Below, piece by piece: positions 8,521 to 17,887 of a DNA stretch of 64,000 nucleotides; the first letter of the stretch is position 1; the number at the start of each line of letters is the position of its first letter. Source of the stretch: Bombella apis (GTDB lineage Bacteria; Pseudomonadota; Alphaproteobacteria; Acetobacterales; Acetobacteraceae); the NCBI RefSeq assembly GCF_018221685.1, contig NZ_JAGJTM010000004.1, forward strand, positions 686,287-750,286, written 5' to 3'. Below the pieces are notes generated by a model that saw nothing but the letters and a program-made list of their open reading frames with translations, had not been told where the DNA came from and ran no database searches. The position numbers and the translations under genes are program-made.

Positions 8521-9531
8521 TCAGGACCGGTGCAGCTGGCGGAACTCATAGAGCTGCCAGAGCAACAGGACAGGCACGCCGATGACGATGTCCCGTCCCC
8601 GTCGCAGCAGGGAGATGCTGATGGAAATGTCGGCACTGATGCCGAACAGATGCCCCAGAGCCACATAACCTGCTTCCTGCACCCCCAAGGCACCGGGCAC
8701 CAGAAAACCGGCGGACATGATACCACAGACGGCCCCTTCAATGGCCAGTGCATTGAGAAAAGAACAGTGTGCGCCCAGCAGGATAAGGGACAGCCATGTC
8801 AGCAGGGCGCTACCAATCCAGCAGAGCAGATGCAGCGCTGCCCCCAGGCCGATGCGGACCGGTTGGTCCCAGAGGCTTTCAATATAGCTCTGGAAATTTT
8901 CGCTGTTTTCAGCCAGCGCATCATGCCAGTCGGCAGAGATGTGCTTGGAAAGAAAACGGGCCAGCGCCTGGAGGGCATTGCCGCTGCGCTGCTGTGTCCA
9001 GATGAAACCCGCCATGCCGACGCTCAGCAGAACGATGCCAATGGCCAGCGGCCAGACAAATCGCCCGGCATCGGCCTGGCCGACAAGGCAGAGCAGGGCG
9101 ATGATGATGAAAGCGAGCTGCCCCAGAACTTCCGTTGTGATGTCAACAATGTTGGCGGCAACTCCCTCTGTCCAGCTGATGGGCTGTCCATCCGTCGTGT
9201 GGCGGGGGTGGCCCGCCGTGGTGGCCCGTATGCCGATGAGCATTCCGCCAAGCTGGGAAAAAGGCAGGCACGCTGCTGCAGCATCCCGGACAAACCGGGA
9301 AAAGGTCAGGCGGAGGAAGCTGATGCTGGCGATGCTGCTTTTCCAGGCGACGCCGAGGAGAACGTTGACGGCCAGCTGGCTGAGGATCAGCAGGATGAAC
9401 CCGCTGAGGCCGATCTTGGCAAGTGAGGCCAAAATCGGGTGTATGCCAGTACGCAGGGTCAGAAAACAGAAAAGGACGACACCTGTAAGGGAAAGAACAA
9501 AGGGAAGTATTTTTTTCAAGGTGCCCGCCAT
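8521..9531 (-). CDS. hpnL: HpnL-like integral membrane protein (lysyl-phosphatidylglycerol-synthase TM family)
   Basis: Encodes about 336 mostly hydrophobic residues with multiple membrane spans, starting MAGTLKKILPFVLSLTG, and the family motif PGALGVQEAGYVALGHL near the C-terminus. This fold (UPF0104, related to the membrane part of MprF) occurs as HpnL beside hopanoid genes, where it is suspected of lipid transport or flipping; its activity is unproven. Divergent transcription from hpnA (130 bp apart) supports the assignment. ATG 9531 starts just before the first helix; an in-frame ATG at 9606 would add 25 residues. Neither has a strong ribosome binding site. Confidence 0.78.
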   Translation of the reverse strand: MAGTLKKILPFVLSLTGVVLFCFLTLRTGIHPILASLAKIGLSGFILLILSQLAVNVLLGVAWKSSIASISFLRLTFSRFVRDAAAACLPFSQLGGMLIGIRATTAGHPRHTTDGQPISWTEGVAANIVDITTEVLGQLAFIIIALLCLVGQADAGRFVWPLAIGIVLLSVGMAGFIWTQQRSGNALQALARFLSKHISADWHDALAENSENFQSYIESLWDQPVRIGLGAALHLLCWIGSALLTWLSLILLGAHCSFLNALAIEGAVCGIMSAGFLVPGALGVQEAGYVALGHLFGISADISISISLLRRGRDIVIGVPVLLLWQLYEFRQLHRS

Positions 9532-9661
9532 AGTGTTAAATTCATGTTCATGTCCTTCTAGGCCACTCCGTAGTGCACGTCCAATCAGCAGGGCTTTACC
9601 CGCCATGATGACGGGGCCTATATCCGGCAGAACAAGGCGCTGAAGTGAAGAAGGAGCGGAG

Positions 9662-10669
9662 ATGTCAGAAGATGTGACCCTGGTGACCGGGGCAACCGGT
9701 TTTGTGGGATCGGCCGTCGCACGGGCTTTGCTGGAGCGTGGTCATCGTCTGCGCCTTCTGGTCCGGCAGACATCGGATCGCCGCAACGTGGCCGACCTGC
9801 CCGTGGAATTTGTTGTCGGAGACCTGGCAGACCCTCAGAGCTTGGCTGAGGCGCTGGAGGGCGTGACCTATCTTTTCCATGTAGCGGCGGATTATCGCCT
9901 TTGGGTACCAAACCCTGAAGTGATGATGAAGGCCAATGTCGAGGGAACCCGGCGCCTGATGCTCGCCGCCATGAAGGCGGGTGTAAAGCGTATCGTGTAT
10001 TGTTCCTCCGTTGCGGCACTGGCCACGGCCCATGATGGCATTCCGGCCACGGAGTCTTCCCCCGTGACGGAGGATCAGATCGTGGGCGTTTACAAGCGGT
10101 CCAAATATCGGGCGGAGCAGGAAGTTCTGCGCCTTGTCCGGGAGGAGGGCCTGCCGGCTGTCATTGTGAATCCATCGACTCCGGTGGGACCACGGGACAT
10201 CAAGCCGACACCGACCGGGCAGATGATTCTGGACTGTGCGACAGGCCGTATGCCGGCTTATGTCGAGACTGGGCTGAATATTGTCCATGTTGATGATGTG
10301 GCAGAAGGCCATGTGCTTGCTTTTGAGCATGGTACGATTGGCGAAAAATATATTCTGGGCGGCGAAAATCTCATGCTGGGTGATCTTTTTCGCATGGTGG
10401 CGGAGGTCGCCCATCGCCGTCCGCCCCGTATCCAGCTCAGGCAGTCATGGCTTTATCCGGTGGCCTATCTTTCCGAACTGTTGGCAAAAGGCTTTGGAAT
10501 TCAGCCTCGTGTCACGAAAGAGATGCTGGACATGTCCAAAAAGTTGATGTTTTTTTCTTCGGCCAAGGCGGAGCAGGAGCTGGGGTACCGCCCCCGTCCG
10601 GCCCGTCAGGCCGTTGCCGATTCCGTGGCCTGGTTCCGCCAGCATGGGCGGGGACATTTTTTATCTTGA
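9662..10669 (+). CDS. hpnA: hopanoid-associated sugar epimerase HpnA
   Basis: An extended short-chain dehydrogenase of 335 residues with the nucleotide-binding motif GATGFVG (residues 10-16) and the catalytic Y144-K148 pair in VYKRSK. It is first in the hopanoid operon. HpnA is named for this genomic association and was proposed to act in building the polar side chain of extended hopanoids; its substrate is not settled. The start has a good AGGAG site. HpnB follows after 22 bp. Confidence 0.93.
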   Translation: MSEDVTLVTGATGFVGSAVARALLERGHRLRLLVRQTSDRRNVADLPVEFVVGDLADPQSLAEALEGVTYLFHVAADYRLWVPNPEVMMKANVEGTRRLMLAAMKAGVKRIVYCSSVAALATAHDGIPATESSPVTEDQIVGVYKRSKYRAEQEVLRLVREEGLPAVIVNPSTPVGPRDIKPTPTGQMILDCATGRMPAYVETGLNIVHVDDVAEGHVLAFEHGTIGEKYILGGENLMLGDLFRMVAEVAHRRPPRIQLRQSWLYPVAYLSELLAKGFGIQPRVTKEMLDMSKKLMFFSSAKAEQELGYRPRPARQAVADSVAWFRQHGRGHFLS

Positions 10670-10691
10670 GAGGTAGTAGCAGGCTGGCACG

Positions 10692-11849
10692 GTGATGGTT
10701 TTTGTGATGGCGTTGTTTTCCTTGTTGGCCTGGCTGGGGCTGACATTTTTTCATGGTCAGTTCTGGATTGGTGGCCCCTGGCTCAGGAGGGGGCTGAAGG
10801 CCAGACGTTGGAAGAATGGCCTTCCAGCCGTGGCTGTCATCGTTCCAGCCCGTGATGAAGCAGCCTCCATCAGTGCCTGCCTGTCTTCCCTGCTGGGGCA
10901 GGATTATCAGGGGCGCTATCATGTTTTCCTTGTGGATGATGAAAGTACTGATGGTACGGGGGATATTGCCCGCCGTGTGCCAGACCCGCAAGGACGCCTG
11001 ACCGTTCTGGATGGGAAGCCCCACCCGGCGGGGTGGAGCGGCAAACTCTGGGCCGTTGGGCAGGGGCAGGAAGAGGCTCTGGAGTTCCTTCCTGCTGATG
11101 GCTATGTCCTTCTGACAGATGCCGATATTGTCCATAAGGAAGACCATGTTTCCTCTCTGGTGGAGAGAGCCCAGAGCGAAAATATCGACATGGTTTCCGA
11201 GATGGTGAAGCTGAACTGCGCCTGTTTCTGGGAAAAGGTTTTTGTTCCGGCCTTCGTCTATTTCTTTGCCATGCTCTATCCTTTTCGAAGGATCGCCGAC
11301 CCGCAGTCTCCAGTGGCTGGAGCTGCCGGGGGGACGGTGCTGATCCGCCGCAAGATGCTGGAGATGATAGGGGGAATACAGACCCTCAGGGATGCCTTGA
11401 TCGACGACTGTACGCTCGGTGCCCGTGTCAAGGAGGCCGGAGGGCGGCTTTATCTTGGGTGCAGCGAACAGGCATGGTCCATCCGCACCTATCAGACCTT
11501 GGGCGAGATATGGCACATGATCGCCCGCAACGCTTATGTCCAGCTCGAATTCTCCCCCTGGAACCTTCTGAAAGCCTTGGCCGGCATGGTTCTGATATGG
11601 TTTCTGCCGGTTCGCCTTCTTCTGTTCGGCCGTGGTAAAAACCGCGTGGTGGGTGGCTGTGCATATGCGCTCAGCTGCATTACGTTCATGCCGACCCTGC
11701 GCTGGTTCAACCTGTCATGGTGGCGCGTCCTCTCATTGCCGCTGGTGGCTGCCTTCTACATGATGGCAACCGTCGGCTCCGCAGTGAATCATTATCGGGG
11801 CAAAGGTGTCAGCTGGCGCGGGCGGTCGTATGAAGGAGCAGAATCATGA
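10692..11849 (+). CDS. hpnB: hopene-associated glycosyltransferase HpnB
   Basis: A family 2 glycosyltransferase of about 385 residues. An N-terminal membrane helix (VMALFSLLAWLGLTFF) precedes the GT-A domain with VPARDEAASI, the nucleotide-sugar acidic motif VDDESTDGT and the metal-binding LLTDADIVH; hydrophobic segments return near residues 295-360. In the hopanoid operon it is expected to modify the hopanoid head group, although the acceptor is unproven. GTG 10692 and the adjacent ATG 10695 are both possible starts. Its TGA overlaps the hpnC ATG in an ATGA arrangement, implying coupled translation. Confidence 0.91.
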   Translation: MMVFVMALFSLLAWLGLTFFHGQFWIGGPWLRRGLKARRWKNGLPAVAVIVPARDEAASISACLSSLLGQDYQGRYHVFLVDDESTDGTGDIARRVPDPQGRLTVLDGKPHPAGWSGKLWAVGQGQEEALEFLPADGYVLLTDADIVHKEDHVSSLVERAQSENIDMVSEMVKLNCACFWEKVFVPAFVYFFAMLYPFRRIADPQSPVAGAAGGTVLIRRKMLEMIGGIQTLRDALIDDCTLGARVKEAGGRLYLGCSEQAWSIRTYQTLGEIWHMIARNAYVQLEFSPWNLLKALAGMVLIWFLPVRLLLFGRGKNRVVGGCAYALSCITFMPTLRWFNLSWWRVLSLPLVAAFYMMATVGSAVNHYRGKGVSWRGRSYEGAES

Positions 11850-12736
11850 TGCCACAGTCTGGTGGGGCCATGGCGCAGGAGGATGCCCATATCTGGGGAA
11901 AACAGGACGTTTCTTCCAGCAAGGGCATGAAGGATGAGAACTTCCCCGTCGGGTCTTTCCTGATATCTCCGGGACACAGGCCCGCCGTCCATGCCTATTA
12001 CAGGTTTGCCCGTGTGGCGGACGACATGGTGGACAATACCCGGCTGTCTCCCGCTCAGAAGGTGGTCCGGCTGAAAGCCCTGCGTGAGGTCCTGCACGGC
12101 GAGCGGAAGCCCCCGCCTGGCCGGGCTGATGCTTGGAGTGCGGTCATCCTCCGGACGGTTCTTCAGGAGCGCAACCTGCCGTTGGAGCTGGGAAGCGACC
12201 TGATAACGGCCTTCATCATGGATGCGGAAAAGACACGCTATGAACACTGGTCGGAGCTGCTGCATTACTGCCGCTATTCGGCCAATCCCGTAGGGCGCTT
12301 CCTGCTGATGCTGCATGGTGAAGGGGAAGAGACCTTCGGTCCGTCAGATGCGCTCTGCACGGCATTGCAGATTGTCAATCACATGCAGGATGTCAGCAGT
12401 GATCTGAAGCAGCTGAACCGCTGTTATGTGCCTCTCCCGTGGTTGCAGGAAGAGAATGTCCACCTGAAGGACCTCATCCTTGCCCGCAGCAAGCCGGGTG
12501 TACGGCGCGTGTTCGATCGCATGCTGGCCCATGTTGATGCCCTGAATGAGGAGGCCGCACGTCTTCCCGCACTTGTGAAAGACCGTCGCATGAGGCTGGA
12601 GGCCGCCGTGATCGTGGCACTCTGCCGCCGCCTGACAGAGCGTCTGCACCGGCAGGACCCGATAGCCGAACGGGTGGCGCTGACAAAGTCTGATGGTCTG
12701 CGGGCGTTGGGCTGGGCCATGCGTTACCTGCGCTGA
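11846..12736 (+). CDS. hpnC: squalene/hydroxysqualene synthase HpnC
   Basis: A trans-isoprenyl diphosphate synthase-fold enzyme of 296 residues. Two Asp-rich motifs are visible: D59-D60-x-x-D63 (ADDMVDN) and D182-x-x-x-D186 (MQDVSSDLKQ). In the HpnCDE route, HpnD makes presqualene diphosphate from two farnesyl diphosphates, HpnC converts it to hydroxysqualene, and HpnE reduces that to squalene. The ATG overlaps the hpnB stop. The next gene, hpnD, is separated by a 105-bp gap with no visible signal. Confidence 0.94.
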   Translation: MMPQSGGAMAQEDAHIWGKQDVSSSKGMKDENFPVGSFLISPGHRPAVHAYYRFARVADDMVDNTRLSPAQKVVRLKALREVLHGERKPPPGRADAWSAVILRTVLQERNLPLELGSDLITAFIMDAEKTRYEHWSELLHYCRYSANPVGRFLLMLHGEGEETFGPSDALCTALQIVNHMQDVSSDLKQLNRCYVPLPWLQEENVHLKDLILARSKPGVRRVFDRMLAHVDALNEEAARLPALVKDRRMRLEAAVIVALCRRLTERLHRQDPIAERVALTKSDGLRALGWAMRYLR

Positions 12737-12841
12737 GGCGGGTTTCATGCTGGCCCTTTGCCACGGCAGACTTTGCCGCTAGAAGAGGACAGGCTGTGAT
12801 CGGCCTGTGGTTACGGTTCTGGCTGCGGCCATTGAAGGGAT

Positions 12842-13738
12842 ATGAGGAAGGTTATGGTCTCTGTTCGTCACAATACGTCTCAGGGTCTGCCATGTGCTCC
12901 GTCTGACCTGAGACAGGTGGAAGAGATCGTCAACCGGTCAGGGACGTCGTTTGGACGGGGGATGAAAATCCTGCCTCCCGGGCGGCGGGATGGCATGTTT
13001 GCCATCTATGCCTTCTGTCGTGTCGTGGATGACATCGCCGATGGCGACACCCCTCATGATGACCCTGCTTCCGCCCTGGAGAGCTGGAAAGGTCGTATTG
13101 CCGCCCTGTATGAGGGGCAGGCCGATACGGCGCTGGAGCGTGTCCTGCTTGAGGCCATCAGGCAGTTCGGGCTCAGGCAGGATGATTTCATCGCCATCAT
13201 TGATGGGATGCTCATGGATTGTGGGGAACCGGTCGTGGCTCCTGATGAGGCTACGCTGGACCTGTACTGCGACCGGGTGGCGTCTGCTGTGGGCAGGTTG
13301 TCCGTGCGCATCTTCGGCACGCCGGAGGAGCAGGGGGACAGGCTTGCCTACCATCTGGGCCGTGCCCTTCAGCTGACGAACATCCTGCGTGACATTGCCG
13401 AAGATGCAGCCCGTGGACGGCTGTACCTGCCAGCCGAACTGCTGCGGCGTTACAGCGTGCCGGCTGATCCCGCCGAGGCTCTCTATGCCGTTGGGCTGGA
13501 TGGGCTGTGCCGTATCCTCGCAGGACGGGCAAAAGATCATTTCCGCCGGGCTACGGCCCTGATGAAACAGTGCCCGGCAGCCACGGTGCGCCCGGCCCGG
13601 ATCATGGCGGCCTCCTACCGGGTCACGCTGGCCGCTCTCTGTCGCCGTGGCTGGCGCAACCCGGAGGCCCCCCTGCGGGTTTGTTCCGTCCGCAAGAAGC
13701 TGGCCATGCTGCTGGCGGCGGCTGGAGTGTCATTGTGA
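12842..13738 (+). CDS. hpnD: presqualene diphosphate synthase HpnD
   Basis: Condenses two farnesyl diphosphates to presqualene diphosphate. The 298-residue protein has the two Mg-binding motifs of squalene/phytoene synthases: YAFCRVVDDIADG (D63, D64, D67) and LTNILRDIAEDAARGRLYLP. ATG 12842 is given; the in-frame ATG 12854 is preceded by a better AGGAAGG site and may be the true start. The stop overlaps the hpnE GTG by 4 nt (GTGA). Confidence 0.95.
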   Translation: MRKVMVSVRHNTSQGLPCAPSDLRQVEEIVNRSGTSFGRGMKILPPGRRDGMFAIYAFCRVVDDIADGDTPHDDPASALESWKGRIAALYEGQADTALERVLLEAIRQFGLRQDDFIAIIDGMLMDCGEPVVAPDEATLDLYCDRVASAVGRLSVRIFGTPEEQGDRLAYHLGRALQLTNILRDIAEDAARGRLYLPAELLRRYSVPADPAEALYAVGLDGLCRILAGRAKDHFRRATALMKQCPAATVRPARIMAASYRVTLAALCRRGWRNPEAPLRVCSVRKKLAMLLAAAGVSL

Positions 13739-15039
13739 GCCATGTTCATGTCATTGGTGGAGGACTTGCGGGTCTTTCCGCTGCTGTGGAGCTGGCACCC
13801 CAGGCGCAGGTGACCGTCTATGAGGCTGGTCCGGCCTGTGGGGGGCGGGCCCGGTCCTTTCATGACAGGGCGCTGGACACGGTCATCGATAACGGCAATC
13901 ATCTGCTCCTTTCCGCCAATCCTGCCACGTTCCGCTATCTCGACCGTCTGGGTGCCCGGGATACGTTGCAGGGGCCGGGGGCTCCCATTTTTCCGTGGCA
14001 TGATCTGGAGGCGGGCCTTTCCTGGACGTTGCGCCTTTCACCGGGGCGTCTGCCTTTCTGGCTGCTGCGGCGGGGCAGCCGTGTGCCCGGTATGCGTCTT
14101 GGGGAGGTGAGGGCTCTGTTCCGCCTGATGAAGGCTGGTGATCAGGCCAGCGTGGCAGACTGTCTCCTGCCGGGGCAGTTTGCCCGGCGCCTGCTGGAGC
14201 CGCTGGCTGTCTCCGGCCTCAATACGGGCATAGACCGGGGAAGTGCCCGTCTGCTGGGTAACATCGTACGGCGGACGCTGGCCAAAGGGGGACAGGCCTG
14301 TTGCCCGTGGATGGCCGCCAGAGGGCTTTCGGAAAGTTTTGTGACCCCCGCACTGCATTACTTGGAGCAGTTTCATGCTCAGGTGCTTACGGGTACGCGC
14401 GTCTCTGCCCTTGCGTTTGAGGACGGATCAGGGCGTGTGAGTGCGCTGGAGACATCCAGTGGCCCTGTGAGACTGGGGGCAGAAGATGCGGTCATCCTTG
14501 CCGTTCCGTCACCGGTGGCGGTCGGGTTGCTGCCGGGGCTGGAAGGGCCGGATGAGTTCGAGAGCATTGCCAATGCCCATTATCGCCTCCAGCAGCCTCT
14601 GCGGCCTCGTGGTGCTCTGAAGCAGGCTGGTTTTCTTGGGCTTGTTGGTGGTGTGGCGGAGTGGGTCTTCCTGCATGATGAGGTCCTGTCCGTCACGGTC
14701 AGTGCGGCCAACCGCTATGCGGACTGGCGCCAGGACGAGATGCTGGCGCACATATGGGCGGAACTGCATCAGGCCCTGGACCCGCTGGTTGAGACCCCGC
14801 TGCCGCAGGACATGCCGGCTGCCCGGTTGATCCGGGAGAAGCGGGCCACCTTTGCAGCCACACCGGAACAGGATAAAACGCGGCCGGGAGCAAAAACGGC
14901 TCATCCCAATCTTGCTCTTGCCGGTGACTGGACGGATACTGGTCTGCCTTCCACAATCGAGGGTGCCATACAGTCCGGGCTGGTGGCGGTGGGAGCGCTT
15001 GGTTTTCGCACGGCGTCTGCCGGAGCGGCGTGTACCTGA
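13735..15039 (+). CDS. hpnE: hydroxysqualene dehydroxylase HpnE
   Basis: FAD-dependent amine-oxidase-fold enzyme that removes the hydroxyl of hydroxysqualene to give squalene. It has 434 residues from a GTG that overlaps the hpnD stop. The dinucleotide motif IGGGLAGLSAA (G8, G10, G13) opens the protein, E31-type ribose binding follows in VYEAGPACGGRARS, and the C-terminal FAD motif is LAGDWTDTGLPSTIEGAI. The frame stays open upstream to 13507, but that part lies over hpnD and is not coding. The overlap argues for fixed HpnD:HpnE output. Confidence 0.94.
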   Translation: MSHVHVIGGGLAGLSAAVELAPQAQVTVYEAGPACGGRARSFHDRALDTVIDNGNHLLLSANPATFRYLDRLGARDTLQGPGAPIFPWHDLEAGLSWTLRLSPGRLPFWLLRRGSRVPGMRLGEVRALFRLMKAGDQASVADCLLPGQFARRLLEPLAVSGLNTGIDRGSARLLGNIVRRTLAKGGQACCPWMAARGLSESFVTPALHYLEQFHAQVLTGTRVSALAFEDGSGRVSALETSSGPVRLGAEDAVILAVPSPVAVGLLPGLEGPDEFESIANAHYRLQQPLRPRGALKQAGFLGLVGGVAEWVFLHDEVLSVTVSAANRYADWRQDEMLAHIWAELHQALDPLVETPLPQDMPAARLIREKRATFAATPEQDKTRPGAKTAHPNLALAGDWTDTGLPSTIEGAIQSGLVAVGALGFRTASAGAACT

Positions 15040-15114
15040 AGAACTGGTTTATGGTCTCCGCACATGCTGGACAGGCACAAGCCCTGTTGTGCGAGGATTT
15101 TGGAGGAGAGGTCA

Positions 15115-17070
15115 GTGAACAAGACGTTGTTCCATCATAACATGGATGCCACGGTGGTGGAGCAGGCTGTCAGGGCTTCCCATACTGCCTTGGGCAAGCG
15201 TCAGAAGAGTGACGGTCATTGGGTCTTTGAACTGGAAGCCGATGCAACCATCCCGTCGGAATATGTTCTGCTGCGCCATTTCCTTGACTGCATCGATGTG
15301 GAGCTTGAGCAGAAGATCGGAGTCTATCTGCGACGGACACAGGGTGAGCATGGGGGCTGGTCTCTCTATACGGATGGCCGGTTTGATCTTTCTTCCAGCG
15401 TGAAGGCCTATTTCGCCCTGAAGATGATCGGGGATGATCCGGAGGCCCCCCACATGCGCAAGGCCCGTGCGGCCATCCTGCATCATGGCGGGGCAGAGCG
15501 GAGCAACGTCTTCACCCGCACCCAGCTGGCCCTGTACGGGGAGGTTCCGTGGGATGCCGTGCCCGTCATGCCAGTGGAGCTCATGCTGCTGCCCCGCAAG
15601 GCGTTTTTCTCGGTCTGGAACATGTCCTACTGGTCCAGGGCGGTCATAGCGCCGCTGCTCATTCTGGCAGCTTACAGGCCGCTGGCCCTGAATCCCCGTG
15701 GCGTGCGGGTGCAGGAGCTGTTCAGGAGACCGCCAGCCACCATCAGGGACTGGATACGCGGTCCGTACCGGTCGGTCTGGGGGCGGGTATTTACTGGTCT
15801 GGACAGGCTCATCCGGCCGCTGGTTCCGTTCATTCCCCATTCCGTTCATGAGAAGGCCATCCGTGTCACGATCGACTTCATCGAGAAGCGGCTGAGTGGC
15901 GGTGGACTGGGTGCCATTTATCCTGCCATGGCGAATGTGATCATGATGTACCGGACCCTGGGGGTGCCGGATGATGATCCACGGGTTGTCCAGGCATGGG
16001 AGGCGGTACAGGGCCTGCTGGTAGTGAAGGATGATGAGGCCTATTGCCAGCCCTGCGTGTCGCCTGTGTGGGATACGGGGCTTTCCGGTCTTGCCATGCT
16101 GGAGGCTTCGACCGGTGCCAGGGGCGTGATGCCGGCCGAGACGGCGACTGCCCTGAAGAAGGCCGCTGCCTGGCTCAGGGAGCGCCAGATTCTGGATGTC
16201 AGAGGGGACTGGGCCATCAATGCGCCGACCCTGCGTCCGGGAGGTTGGGCTTTCCAGTACGAGAATGATTATTATCCGGACGTGGATGATACGGCTGTTG
16301 TCGGCATGTTGCTGCACAGGATCGACCCTGAAGAGAACCGTACGGCCATCGAGCGTGCCCGGGAATGGATCATTGGCATGCAGAGCAGCAATGGTGGTTG
16401 GGGTGCCTTCGATATTGACAACAACATGGAGGTGCTGAACCACATTCCATTCTCCGACCACGGTGCGTTGCTGGACCCACCGACGGTGGATGTCTCCGCA
16501 CGCTGCATTTCGTTCCTCTCCCAGTTGGGTCATCCGGAAGATCGTGAGGTGATCCGTAAGGGGCTGGATTATATCCGCTCCGAGCAGGAAAAATCCGGCA
16601 GCTGGTTCGGCCGCTGGGGGACGAATTACATTTACGGCACGTGGTCCGTTCTCTGTGCCCTGAACATTGCTGGCATCAGTCATGATGACCCGATGGTGCG
16701 TCGGGCCGTCGCCTGGCTGGAGAGCGTACAGAATGATGATGGCGGCTGGGGTGAGGACTGCGCCAGCTATGAGGGGGCCCCACAGGGCCTCTACAAGGAG
16801 AGCCTGCCGACCCAGACGGCCTGGGCAACGTTGGGGCTGATGGCTGTTGGTCGCCACGATAGTGAGGCTGTCCGCCGTGGCATGGCCTATCTGATGCAGG
16901 CGCAGGATGATCAGGGTGAATGGCACGAGGCGCCGTATAATGCCGTTGGTTTCCCCAAGGTTTTTTACCTGCGCTATCATGGCTACAAGCAGTTCTTCCC
17001 GCTCATGGCGCTGTCCCGGTACCGCAATCTGGCTGATAGCAATTCCGGGCAGGTGGAGTTCGGTTTCTGA
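15115..17070 (+). CDS. shc: squalene-hopene cyclase
   Basis: Cyclises squalene to hopene and hopanol at the membrane, giving the sterol-like lipids that order bacterial envelopes. The 651-residue product has the catalytic DxDD motif (DVDDTA, residues 389-394, at 16279-16296; the central Asp 391 is the expected general acid) and several QW repeats (QSSNGGWGAFD, QNDDGGWGED, QDDQGEW). The GTG at 15115 was chosen because GGAGGAG lies 6 nt upstream; the in-frame ATG at 15064 has no such site. The stop TGA shares its A with the hpnG ATG. Confidence 0.97.
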   Translation: MNKTLFHHNMDATVVEQAVRASHTALGKRQKSDGHWVFELEADATIPSEYVLLRHFLDCIDVELEQKIGVYLRRTQGEHGGWSLYTDGRFDLSSSVKAYFALKMIGDDPEAPHMRKARAAILHHGGAERSNVFTRTQLALYGEVPWDAVPVMPVELMLLPRKAFFSVWNMSYWSRAVIAPLLILAAYRPLALNPRGVRVQELFRRPPATIRDWIRGPYRSVWGRVFTGLDRLIRPLVPFIPHSVHEKAIRVTIDFIEKRLSGGGLGAIYPAMANVIMMYRTLGVPDDDPRVVQAWEAVQGLLVVKDDEAYCQPCVSPVWDTGLSGLAMLEASTGARGVMPAETATALKKAAAWLRERQILDVRGDWAINAPTLRPGGWAFQYENDYYPDVDDTAVVGMLLHRIDPEENRTAIERAREWIIGMQSSNGGWGAFDIDNNMEVLNHIPFSDHGALLDPPTVDVSARCISFLSQLGHPEDREVIRKGLDYIRSEQEKSGSWFGRWGTNYIYGTWSVLCALNIAGISHDDPMVRRAVAWLESVQNDDGGWGEDCASYEGAPQGLYKESLPTQTAWATLGLMAVGRHDSEAVRRGMAYLMQAQDDQGEWHEAPYNAVGFPKVFYLRYHGYKQFFPLMALSRYRNLADSNSGQVEFGF

Positions 17071-17708
17071 TGCTGGGGGTCCTGGCAGGGCTCAGGCAGG
17101 AAGCACGGCTGGCCCGCCGTTTTTTCCCCGGGGCGAAGATCGCCCTGAGCCATGCCTGTGAGACCGGGGCACGGCAGGCTCTTCAGGTTCTTCAGGATGA
17201 AGGTGTGACGGCATTGCTGTCTTTTGGCTGCTCCGGGGCGCTGGATGCCGTCCTGCCACCGGGGAGTGTGCAGGTGGCTGAATATGTGCAGGCTGATGGT
17301 GAGCATTACAGGGCTGATCCCGCCCTGAGTGCCCGTTTCGGTGCGGCCCAGGCGGCTGTCCGGGGTGGCATCCTGCACAGTCCGGTCATGATTGGCACGG
17401 CCAGAGAGAAAGCTGACCTTTTTTCCCGGACGGGGTGCCACGCCGTGGATATGGAGAGTGGTCTCGTAGCCCGGTCTGGCCTGCCCTTTGCGGTTCTGCG
17501 GGTGATCTGTGACGATGCGGGCAGGGACCTTCCCCCCGCTGCCCGGGAAGGTCTGAAGGACGGGCGGGTCCACGTGCCGGCTTTGCTGGGGTCCATCCTG
17601 AGGCATCCCGTGCAGATTGGCGCCTTGATCGGCCTGGGGCGTGATGCTGCCCGTGCCCATCAGGCCATGGCTGATTTTCTGGAAACACTTCCGCTCGCAC
17701 GGGTCTGA
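17070..17708 (+). CDS. hpnG: hopanoid phosphorylase/nucleosidase HpnG
   Basis: A purine-nucleoside-phosphorylase-superfamily protein of 212 residues with the glycine-rich LLSFGCSGALD stretch and the base/ribose-site pattern CHAVDMESGLVA. HpnG removes adenine from adenosylhopane on the route to ribosylhopane and bacteriohopanetetrol. It overlaps the shc stop by one base. HpnH, the radical SAM enzyme that makes adenosylhopane, is not in this window, so the substrate-forming step must be encoded elsewhere if the pathway is complete. Confidence 0.9.
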   Translation: MLGVLAGLRQEARLARRFFPGAKIALSHACETGARQALQVLQDEGVTALLSFGCSGALDAVLPPGSVQVAEYVQADGEHYRADPALSARFGAAQAAVRGGILHSPVMIGTAREKADLFSRTGCHAVDMESGLVARSGLPFAVLRVICDDAGRDLPPAAREGLKDGRVHVPALLGSILRHPVQIGALIGLGRDAARAHQAMADFLETLPLARV

Positions 17709-17887
17709 AAGGCGTCGTCGGAGTACTTGCGTTTCCGTCCGGCCTGTTCTAGAGAAGGGCCGTATTTGCCGCTTCCATGTGGGGCGGGAGGTATATTTCG
17801 CACGCATGGCCCGGATTGCCTGGTGTCCCTTGCCACCAAGGGGCGTTGCCATGCGGAGGACAAACCAGAGAAAGAAAGTTTCAGACT

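Noticed and set aside
15112..16980. 622-residue minus-strand frame opposite shc
   Set aside because: It has no family motif, and the opposite strand encodes a complete squalene-hopene cyclase. Long antisense frames are common in GC-rich genes.
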